From: Lachnospiraceae bacterium
Lineage (GTDB): Bacteria; Bacillota; Clostridia; Lachnospirales; Lachnospiraceae
Length of the DNA: 6,838 nucleotides
Reading direction: 5' to 3'
NCBI GenBank assembly: GCA_024699395.1
Contig: JAILPU010000333.1
Coordinates: 1 to 6,838 of the forward strand
Part shown: positions 1 to 5,981 of the stretch, piece by piece
How positions within the stretch are numbered: the first letter of the stretch is position 1
Layout: each line of letters starts with the position of its first letter
Program-made: the position numbers and the translations under genes
The notes under the pieces: model-generated
What the model saw: the letters and a program-made list of their open reading frames with translations, nothing else
Database searches by the model: none
Told to the model about the DNA's origin: nothing

Positions 1-246
1 ATACCCACTGTTGTTTCCCTTAACCCTATTATGGTTGACGGAACAGGTATGTGCGGTGCCTGCCGTGTAAGTGTGGGTGATGAAATCAAATTTGCATGTG
101 TAGACGGTCCTGAGTTTGACGGACATCTCGTTAACTTTGATGAGGCCATGAGACGTCAGACCATATACAAGACAAAGGAAGGAAGAGCGTTGCTTGCTCT
201 TACCGAAGGCGATACGCACCATGGCGGTTGCGGAGTTTGTCATTAA
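1..246 (+). CDS. nfnA: NfnA, C-terminal part (ferredoxin-NADP+ reductase small subunit with [2Fe-2S] cluster); 5' end outside window
   Basis: This is the last 81 codons of the small subunit of NADH-dependent reduced ferredoxin:NADP+ oxidoreductase, a cytoplasmic flavoprotein of the PyrK/ferredoxin-reductase fold. The frame is open from base 1 and ends in tandem TAA stops (244-249); the ATG at 31 is internal, not a start. What remains is the [2Fe-2S] segment, with the pattern D-x4-C-x2-C-x11-C (window residues 13, 18, 21, 33). PyrK relatives have Cys at the first place; Asp there is the known NfnA variant ligand set. The stretch VDGTGMCGACRV followed by FACVDGPEFDGH is typical of the family. 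The tail is Cys/His-rich and ends in CGVCH. nfnB starts 25 bases after the stop, which supports an NfnAB complex. The FAD and NAD domains lie upstream and cannot be assessed. The older name is sulfide dehydrogenase beta subunit. Confidence 0.9.
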   Translation: MPTVVSLNPIMVDGTGMCGACRVSVGDEIKFACVDGPEFDGHLVNFDEAMRRQTIYKTKEGRALLALTEGDTHHGGCGVCH

Positions 247-271
247 TAACTAAATTGAAACGGAGATAGAT

Positions 272-1654
272 ATGGACGTATTAAATAAGATTCCTGTGAG
301 AGAACAGGACGCCAAGGAGCGTGCAACCAATTTTAAAGAAGTATGTCTCGGTTATTCTGCTGAAGAAGCTGTAAACGAGGCTTCAAGATGTATTAATTGT
401 AAGAATGCACAGTGTATGCTGGGATGCCCCGTTGCCATCAATATTCCCGGTTTTATAGAGCAGGTTAAGAACGGCAATTTTGAAGAGGCATACAAGATTA
501 TCAGCCAGTCCAGTGCACTTCCCGCAGTCTGCGGACGTGTATGTCCCCAGGAGAGTCAGTGCGAGGGCAAATGTATCAGAGGTATTAAGGGTGATCCCTT
601 AAGTATCGGTAAACTTGAGAGATTTGTTGCCGATTGGGCAAGAGAGAACAATATTAAGCCTGAACCTGCAAAGGAGAAGAAGGGTAAGAAAGTAGCCGTT
701 ATCGGTTCCGGTCCTTCCGGACTTACCTGTGCCGGCGATCTTGCCAAGATGGGATATGATGTTGTTATTTTCGAAGCACTTCACGAAGCAGGCGGCGTGC
801 TTGTATACGGTATTCCCGAGTTCAGACTTCCCAAGGAAGCGGTTGTTAAAAAGGAAATTGAAAATGTTAAGGCTCTTGGCGTTAAGATTGAGACTGATGT
901 TATTATCGGAAAGAGCGTAACCATCGATGAGCTTTTGAATGAAGAGGGATTTGACGCAGTATATATCGGCTCAGGTGCCGGTCTTCCCAAATTCATGGGT
1001 ATTCCCGGAGAGAACTCCAACGGTGTATTCTCCGCAAATGAGTACCTTACCAGAAGCAATCTTATGAAAGCCTTTGATGAGAACTCAACAACTCCCATTA
1101 TGAGAGCAAAGAAAGTTGCGGTTGTAGGTGGCGGAAACGTTGCTATGGACGCTGCAAGAACAGCTCTCAGACTTGGAGCAGAGGTTCATATAGTATACAG
1201 AAGAAGTGAGGTGGAACTTCCCGCCAGAGTTGAGGAAGTACATCACGCTAAAGAAGAGGGTATCATCTTTGATCTTCTCACAAATCCCGTTGAAATCCTT
1301 GCCGATGAAAAAGGCTGGGTAAACGGAATCAAGTGTGTGAAGATGGAGCTTGGCGAGCCTGATGAAAAAGGAAGAAGAAGACCCAAGGCTGTAGAGGGTT
1401 CCGAGTTTGTTATGGATGTTGACTGTGTAATTATGTCATTGGGAACTTCACCCAATCCCCTTATTTCATCCACAACAAAAGGACTTGATACAAACGAGCG
1501 TAAGTGTATCGTTGCCGATGAGAAGACAGGTCTTACTTCCAAAGAGGCCGTTTATGCCGGCGGTGATGCGGTTACCGGAGCCGCTACGGTTATTCTTGCC
1601 ATGGGAGCAGGTAAGACTGCTGCCAAGAGCATAGATGAGTTCCTTTCTAAATAA
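272..1654 (+). CDS. nfnB: NfnB, NADPH-binding large subunit of NADH-dependent ferredoxin:NADP+ oxidoreductase (annotated in many genomes as glutamate synthase small chain, gltA)
   Basis: A 460-residue cytoplasmic iron-sulfur flavoprotein. With NfnA it couples NADPH oxidation or formation to ferredoxin and NAD(H) by flavin-based electron bifurcation. The N-terminal dihydropyrimidine-dehydrogenase-like domain carries two cysteine groups for [4Fe-4S] clusters: C40, C43, C48, C52 and C87, C91, C97, C101. The first FAD-binding motif is GSGPSG (145-150). The NADPH-binding Rossmann motif is GGGNVAMDAAR (286-296), followed by YRRS (309-312). The C-terminal FAD motif is AGGDAVTGAATVILAMGAGK (429-448). 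The length is normal for the family and no key residue is missing. GGAG at 262-265, six bases before the ATG, fixes the start. The family is often called the glutamate synthase beta subunit; the adjacent nfnA and the absence of a glutamate synthase large subunit in view favour NfnB. A stand-alone SudA-like role cannot be excluded. Confidence 0.93.
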   Translation: MDVLNKIPVREQDAKERATNFKEVCLGYSAEEAVNEASRCINCKNAQCMLGCPVAINIPGFIEQVKNGNFEEAYKIISQSSALPAVCGRVCPQESQCEGKCIRGIKGDPLSIGKLERFVADWARENNIKPEPAKEKKGKKVAVIGSGPSGLTCAGDLAKMGYDVVIFEALHEAGGVLVYGIPEFRLPKEAVVKKEIENVKALGVKIETDVIIGKSVTIDELLNEEGFDAVYIGSGAGLPKFMGIPGENSNGVFSANEYLTRSNLMKAFDENSTTPIMRAKKVAVVGGGNVAMDAARTALRLGAEVHIVYRRSEVELPARVEEVHHAKEEGIIFDLLTNPVEILADEKGWVNGIKCVKMELGEPDEKGRRRPKAVEGSEFVMDVDCVIMSLGTSPNPLISSTTKGLDTNERKCIVADEKTGLTSKEAVYAGGDAVTGAATVILAMGAGKTAAKSIDEFLSK

Positions 1655-1698
1655 TTGATTTAAATATTGTATTACATAAAACTTAAGGAGAGAGATCA

Positions 1699-2553
1699 AT
1701 GGCTTGGTGTCCCAAATGCAGAAACGAATATCGGGAAGGGATTAAGGTATGCGCGGATTGCGGTCAGGAACTTGTAGAGACTTTGGAGGATACACCCGGC
1801 ATGATCCCTCTCTATTTTGGTGAAGAAAAAGATCTTCTTGAGATAAAAGAGTATCTTTTGAAGAATAACGCTATTACCGATGCGGATGTGAGATTCGATT
1901 CCGAGGATTCTCAGTACGAGCTTTTGGTGGAAGCCGATTCCATGGATGAAGCAAAGAAAATGCTCAGAGTTTATTTTATGGATAAACTAAGTAAAGAGGC
2001 TGCAAACACTGAGGAGGAAACAACTGACAAAGAGGATTGCGACTCATGTGAGTGCAATAAATCCTCCGTATATGTTTCATCCAAAGCCAAGGCCGAGGAT
2101 TTCTCCTCAAGTGCCTGGTCTTTGATAATAGTGGGAGCAGTGGGACTTATTTGTCTTCTTCTTTCTGTTAAGGGAGTTATTAACATTTCTCTTTCAAATC
2201 CCGTACTGTTTTACAGTGTACTGGGCATTATGTTTATTGCATTTATCATTGCAGGCATTTCTTCCATGAAAAGATCGAAAGAACTGGGAGTCAAGGGAGA
2301 AGAAGAGGAAAAACTTATCAAGGATGTTACCGAATTCGGTCATAAGGAACTTGATAAGGAAAGTCTGCTCAAAGAGGCAGGAGAATCATTAAAGGATGGG
2401 GCGGATTCCTATTTTGTTAAATACGAGCTTATTAAAAATGAGCTTACAAAGCATTTTCCCGAGGCCTCGGAAAGTATTATAGATCATGTTATAGACACCG
2501 ATCTCTACGATTTCTTATTTGAAGACATGGAAGATAAAAATAAAGAAAAATGA
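1699..2553 (+). CDS. Uncharacterised membrane protein with N-terminal zinc ribbon and DUF2007-like domain
   Basis: A 284-residue protein I cannot name. Residues 1-22 form a zinc ribbon (C4, C7, C18, C21; CPKC and CADC). Residues 35-95 look like a DUF2007 (putative signal-transducing, ferredoxin-fold) domain, with the pattern of an LYF strand, a helix with LLEIKEYLL, an ELLVEAD strand and a DEAKKMLR helix. An acidic linker (96-135) contains a second Cys group, CDSCEC (114-119). Two hydrophobic segments follow at about 140-160 and 168-188, then KRSK, consistent with both ends being cytoplasmic. The C-terminal part (189-284) is charged, probably helical, and ends in an acidic patch. AAGGAG at 1685-1690 supports the ATG. 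The stop overlaps the rlmH start by four bases, implying translational coupling. Metal binding and a sensory or scaffolding role are inferences from the domains; no enzymatic motif is visible. Confidence 0.8.
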   Translation: MAWCPKCRNEYREGIKVCADCGQELVETLEDTPGMIPLYFGEEKDLLEIKEYLLKNNAITDADVRFDSEDSQYELLVEADSMDEAKKMLRVYFMDKLSKEAANTEEETTDKEDCDSCECNKSSVYVSSKAKAEDFSSSAWSLIIVGAVGLICLLLSVKGVINISLSNPVLFYSVLGIMFIAFIIAGISSMKRSKELGVKGEEEEKLIKDVTEFGHKELDKESLLKEAGESLKDGADSYFVKYELIKNELTKHFPEASESIIDHVIDTDLYDFLFEDMEDKNKEK

Positions 2554-3029
2554 AAGTAACTCTTATCTGTGTCGGAAAGATTAAAGAAAAATTCTATTCC
2601 GATGCCATAAAAGAATATGAAAAAAGGCTTCAAAGTTACTGCACCTTTAAGATTGTGGAGGTAGCTGACGAAAAGACAAAAGAAGGAGCTTCACAGAAGA
2701 TGAATGATTCCGTGAAACTTAAAGAAGCCGAAAGGCTGCTTCCTTTTATTAAAGATGACGATTACGTAATTACTTTGGAGATACTTGGCAAATCCCCGGA
2801 TTCCGTGGAGTTTGCCAAAACTATAAACGAGTGTACTCTCAGGGGGAAGAGCAGTATTGTATTTATAATCGGCGGTTCGTTGGGATTACATGAAAATGTT
2901 GTCAGACGGGCCGATTTTCATTTGAGTTTTTCCAAAATGACTTTTCCCCATCAGCTTATGCGTGTAATCCTTACAGAGCAGATATACAGGGCCTTTAGGA
3001 TTATTAATAATGAACCTTATCATAAATGA
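2550..3029 (+). CDS. rlmH: RlmH, 23S rRNA (pseudouridine-1915-N3)-methyltransferase
   Basis: A 159-residue SPOUT-class methyltransferase that uses S-adenosylmethionine to methylate N3 of pseudouridine 1915 in helix 69 of 23S rRNA, at the subunit interface of the assembled 70S ribosome. It opens with the family's MKVTLICVGKIKEKFY. The knotted SAM pocket is visible as FIIGGSLG (105-112). The next conserved block runs from about 127 to 148 (SFSKMTFPHQLMRVILTEQ and IYRA). The C-terminal tail NEPYHK, which contributes to the active site, is intact. The length matches the usual 155-160 residues. The ATG lies in an ATGA overlap with the preceding gene, and only a weak purine-rich stretch precedes it, so translation probably depends on termination of the upstream frame. 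It overlaps nth in the same manner. Identification is secure. Confidence 0.97.
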   Translation: MKVTLICVGKIKEKFYSDAIKEYEKRLQSYCTFKIVEVADEKTKEGASQKMNDSVKLKEAERLLPFIKDDDYVITLEILGKSPDSVEFAKTINECTLRGKSSIVFIIGGSLGLHENVVRRADFHLSFSKMTFPHQLMRVILTEQIYRAFRIINNEPYHK

Positions 3030-3658
3030 GAAAAAAAGAAAAAGTACTTGAGATAATAAAAAGATTAAAAGAAGAATATCCCGATTCCGGCTGTTCTTTA
3101 ATATATGACGAAAACTGGAAGCTTTTAGTGAGTGTAAGGCTGGCTGCTCAGTGTACCGACGAGAGAGTTAATGTAATCACAGCCGAATTGTTTGAAAAGT
3201 ACCCCACCATGGAAGCTCTGGCCTATGCTTCACAGGATGAAATATTCGAGATTGTGAAGCCCTGCGGACTTGGTAAATCCAAAGCCAAAGATATAAAAGA
3301 ATGCATGAAAATGCTGGTTGAAGTTTATAATGGCAATATTCCCGACAATATGACAGATTTGTTAAAGCTTCCGGGAGTGGGAAGAAAAAGCGCAAACCTT
3401 ATTTTGGGGGATGTTTTCGGTAAAGATGCCATTGTTACGGATACTCATTGTATAAGACTTTCCAACAGACTGGGATTAACCGAGGAGACGGAGCCCTTTA
3501 AGGTGGAAAAAAGTCTTCTTAAGATAGTTCCGAAAGAAGAAGGAAATATGTTGTGCCACAGATTTGTGGATCACGGAAGAAAAGTTTGCAGCGCAAGAAC
3601 AAAGCCTTTTTGCGACAGATGTGTGCTTAGTGATATCTGCCCCAAAAGAGGCGTATAG
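3026..3658 (+). CDS. nth: Endonuclease III (bifunctional DNA glycosylase/AP lyase)
   Basis: A 210-residue HhH-GPD base-excision repair enzyme that removes oxidised pyrimidines and cleaves the DNA backbone at abasic sites. The helix-hairpin-helix is LLKLPGVGRKSANLIL (112-127), with catalytic lysine K121. The catalytic aspartate is D139 in VTDTHCIRLSNRLG. The N-terminal LAAQCTDERVN (39-49) matches the family's SAQCTDxxVN. Four cysteines for the [4Fe-4S] cluster are C188, C196, C199 and C205. The first spacing is x7, where Escherichia coli Nth has x6, so the iron-sulfur loop carries one extra residue. The start overlaps the rlmH stop (ATGA) and has no clear Shine-Dalgarno sequence, so coupling to rlmH is likely. 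MutY is a less likely alternative because the catalytic lysine is present and the C-terminal MutT-like domain is absent. Confidence 0.95.
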   Translation: MRKKEKVLEIIKRLKEEYPDSGCSLIYDENWKLLVSVRLAAQCTDERVNVITAELFEKYPTMEALAYASQDEIFEIVKPCGLGKSKAKDIKECMKMLVEVYNGNIPDNMTDLLKLPGVGRKSANLILGDVFGKDAIVTDTHCIRLSNRLGLTEETEPFKVEKSLLKIVPKEEGNMLCHRFVDHGRKVCSARTKPFCDRCVLSDICPKRGV

Positions 3659-3663
3659 GGGGA
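3657..3663 (+). promoter_or_regulatory. Ribosome binding site of pdp, overlapping the nth stop codon
   Basis: AGGGGGA begins in the last two bases of the nth TAG stop and ends six bases before the ATG at 3670. The spacing favours that ATG over the in-frame ATG two codons later (3676). A ribosome ending nth would sit directly on this site. Confidence 0.6.
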
Positions 3664-3669
3664 TTTGTT

Positions 3670-4974
3670 ATGAGAATGTACGACATCATAATGAAGAAAA
3701 GAAACGGTTTCGAGCTCACCAAAGAGGAGATTGAATTCTTCGTTAAGGGTTATACAGCCGGAAGTATTCCCGATTATCAGGCATCTGCTTTGATGATGGC
3801 TGTTTTTTTCAAAAAGATGACGAAGAAAGAGACTCTCTATCTTACCCTTGCCATGAAAAACAGCGGCGATGTGCTGGACCTTAGCGGGATTAAGGGTATT
3901 AAGGTGGATAAACATTCCACCGGTGGCGTTGGGGATAAGACAAGTCTTACACTGACGCCCCTTGTGGCGTCTTTGGGAATTATCGTTGCTAAAATGAGCG
4001 GAAGAGGTCTTGGACATACCGGGGGTACCATTGATAAGCTTGAGAGTTTTAAAGGCTTTTCAACCGCTATTTCCACCGAGCAGTTTATAAAAAATGTTAA
4101 CGAGATAGGTATTGCCATTATGGGACAGACCAAAAATCTTGCCCCTGCGGACAAAAAGCTTTACGCCTTAAGAGATGTTACCGCAACTGTGGACAATATG
4201 TCTCTTATAGCCAGCTCCATTATGAGTAAGAAGCTGGCGGCGGGCGCCGATGCCATTGTACTTGATGTTAAATGCGGAAGCGGTGCCTTTATGAAAACAT
4301 ATGATGATGCACTGGCTCTTGCAACAGAGATGGTGGATATCGGCAATAATGCAGGGAAAAAGACAATTGCTGTTATTTCCGATATGGATCAGCCTTTGGG
4401 ATGCTGTGTGGGAAATGCGCTTGAAGTAAAAGAGGCCATTGAAACCCTTAAGGGTAACGGCCCCGAAGATTTCAAGAAGCTTTGCATGACCCTGGGAGCC
4501 CAGATGCTTATTGCAGGCGAAAAGTGCGGCGATGAAGAGGAAGCCTATGAGAAGCTTGAAGAAGCTATCAGTTCCGGCAAAGCTTTGGATAAGCTGGCTT
4601 CTTTTGTAAAAGCACAGGGCGGTGATGAGAGTGCGGTTTACAATACCGATCTTTTGCCGAAGGCTTCAATTACCGAAGAAATCCTCCTTGACGAAGAGGG
4701 ATATGTTAAGCATATTGCCTGTGATGAAGTGGGTATTTCCTCCCTTATGCTTGGGGGCGGAAGAGAGACTTTGGATTCTGTTATCGATCTTTCCGTAGGT
4801 ATTGAAATCCTTAAGAAAAAGGGTGATAAGGTTGGAAAAGGCGAGCCCATAGCCATAATTCATGCCAATGACAAAGACAAGCTTAAAGCCGCATCGGAAA
4901 GACTTAAAAAAGCTTATGAAATAACCCCCGAAAAGGTGGAGAAAGAAGCCCTTATCAAAAATATTATCAAATAA
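3670..4974 (+). CDS. pdp: Pyrimidine-nucleoside phosphorylase
   Basis: A 434-residue cytoplasmic salvage enzyme that phosphorolyses uridine, deoxyuridine and thymidine to the free base and (deoxy)ribose 1-phosphate. It opens with MRMYDII, as usual for the family. The phosphate-binding loop is KHSTGGVGDKTS (81-92), including H82. The thymidine/pyrimidine phosphorylase signature is SGRGLGHTGGTIDKLE (110-125). Substrate-binding residues R168, S183 and K187 are in place (ALRDV and ASSIMSKK). The C-terminal alpha/beta domain (about 340-434) is complete. The low-GC Gram-positive context and 434-residue length favour the broad-specificity enzyme (Pdp/PyNP) over the strict thymidine phosphorylase DeoA, but the sequence alone does not prove specificity. 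The gene lies 11 bases after nth and 11 before phoH, so it is likely in one transcript. A cytidine deaminase gene (cdd) is common further along the phoH-era cluster and would supply its substrate. Confidence 0.93.
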   Translation: MRMYDIIMKKRNGFELTKEEIEFFVKGYTAGSIPDYQASALMMAVFFKKMTKKETLYLTLAMKNSGDVLDLSGIKGIKVDKHSTGGVGDKTSLTLTPLVASLGIIVAKMSGRGLGHTGGTIDKLESFKGFSTAISTEQFIKNVNEIGIAIMGQTKNLAPADKKLYALRDVTATVDNMSLIASSIMSKKLAAGADAIVLDVKCGSGAFMKTYDDALALATEMVDIGNNAGKKTIAVISDMDQPLGCCVGNALEVKEAIETLKGNGPEDFKKLCMTLGAQMLIAGEKCGDEEEAYEKLEEAISSGKALDKLASFVKAQGGDESAVYNTDLLPKASITEEILLDEEGYVKHIACDEVGISSLMLGGGRETLDSVIDLSVGIEILKKKGDKVGKGEPIAIIHANDKDKLKAASERLKKAYEITPEKVEKEALIKNIIK

Positions 4975-4976
4975 CC

Positions 4977-4982
4977 GGAGGT
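4977..4982 (+). promoter_or_regulatory. Ribosome binding site of phoH with very short spacing
   Basis: GGAGGT is a near-perfect Shine-Dalgarno sequence but lies only three bases before the ATG at 4986, shorter than the usual five to nine. It starts two bases after the pdp stop codon. No alternative start (next in-frame ATG at 5025) has a comparable site. Confidence 0.6.
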
Positions 4983-4985
4983 CTC

Positions 4986-5981
4986 ATGGAGATAACCGAA
5001 AGAGCCGAGTTTTCTGCGGAGGATATGCAAAAAATATTCGGTGCCAATGATGTTTATATAAGAAAAATAGAAGACAGCTACCACGTTATTGTGACAGACA
5101 GAAACGGAATGGTCAACGTGACGGGGGACAGAGAAAATGTATCGAAGGCCATGGAACTTTTGAGGGAATTATGTATTCTTTCGAAAAAAGGTTCCGATTT
5201 AAACGATACATCCATGAATTATGCAATTGAGATGGGGATGGAATCCAAAGCGGGAGCCATTAACGATCTTGATACGGATATAATATGCCATACCGTTTTC
5301 GGAAAGCCCATTAAACCCAAAACTCTCGGCCAGAAAAAGTATGTTGAAGCCATAAGGGACAAGATGATAACCTTCGGTATCGGTCCCGCGGGTACAGGTA
5401 AAACATATCTTGCCATGGCCTGCGCCATAAAAGCTTTTAAAAACGAAGAGGTAAGTCGTATCATTCTTACGCGCCCTGCCATTGAAGCGGGAGAGAAATT
5501 GGGATTTTTGCCCGGTGATATGCAGAGTAAGGTGGATCCTTATCTCAGACCTTTGTATGATGCCCTTTATCAGATAATGGGTGCGGAGAATTTTCTTAAA
5601 AATATGGAAAAAGGCCTTATTGAAGTGGCGCCTTTGGCATATATGAGAGGAAGAACTCTGGATAATGCTTTTATTATCCTTGATGAGGCTCAGAATACAA
5701 CTCCCTCACAGATGAAAATGTTTTTAACCAGAATAGGATTTGGTTCCAAGGTGGTGGTTACCGGAGATGAGACCCAGGTGGATTTGGGTCCGGGGGCTAC
5801 ATCGGGACTTATTGTGGCGGGAAAAGTTTTAAAGAAAATAGACGATATCGCTTTTTTAAGATTTACCAATTCGGATGTGGTAAGACATCCCCTTGTACAA
5901 AAGATAGTAAAAGCATATGAAGATTATGAAAATATAAATAAGCATGGAAAAAAGACAAGAGGTTCGGGAAATAAGAATTGA
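4986..5981 (+). CDS. phoH: PhoH family ATPase (PhoH-like protein)
   Basis: A 331-residue cytoplasmic P-loop ATPase related to the N-terminal part of superfamily 1 helicases. Its role is thought to be in RNA metabolism or rRNA processing, partly because of its constant neighbour ybeY. Residues 10-65 form the small N-terminal domain with a KH-like look (strand VYIRKIEDSYHVIV, then VTGDRENVSKAMELL). Walker A is GPAGTGKT (133-140) and Walker B is FIILDEAQN (229-237). Other family blocks are LTRPAIEAGEKLGFLPGD (161-178), YMRGRTL (219-225), VVVTGDETQVDLG (256-268) and, near the C-terminus, SDVVRHPLVQKIV (296-308). The last 15 residues are Lys/Gly/Asn-rich and probably disordered. The final 38 bases also encode the start of the next gene. 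Sporulation genes yqfC and yqfD, which precede phoH in Bacillus, are not seen upstream; pdp is there instead. Confidence 0.94.
   Translation: MEITERAEFSAEDMQKIFGANDVYIRKIEDSYHVIVTDRNGMVNVTGDRENVSKAMELLRELCILSKKGSDLNDTSMNYAIEMGMESKAGAINDLDTDIICHTVFGKPIKPKTLGQKKYVEAIRDKMITFGIGPAGTGKTYLAMACAIKAFKNEEVSRIILTRPAIEAGEKLGFLPGDMQSKVDPYLRPLYDALYQIMGAENFLKNMEKGLIEVAPLAYMRGRTLDNAFIILDEAQNTTPSQMKMFLTRIGFGSKVVVTGDETQVDLGPGATSGLIVAGKVLKKIDDIAFLRFTNSDVVRHPLVQKIVKAYEDYENINKHGKKTRGSGNKN

Noticed and set aside
781..1098. Long open frame on the minus strand inside nfnB (also at 1243-1542)
   Set aside because: It is antisense to a clearly conserved enzyme, is rich in Ser/Pro/Thr as expected for a shadow frame, and resembles no family.
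1655..1682. Possible promoter in the AT-rich gap after nfnB (TTGATT, then TAAAAC after 16 bases)
   Set aside because: Each box matches only four of six consensus bases, and transcription would begin at about 1689, inside the ribosome binding site of the next gene (1685-1690), leaving no usable leader.
1652..1698. Terminator between nfnB and the zinc-ribbon gene
   Set aside because: The gap has no stem-loop of useful length followed by a T run; only the short palindrome ATTTAAAT (1658-1665) is present.
3571..4017. 148-codon minus-strand open frame across nth and pdp
   Set aside because: It covers conserved motifs of both genes on the other strand, has no ribosome binding site I could see, and its translation shows no domain.
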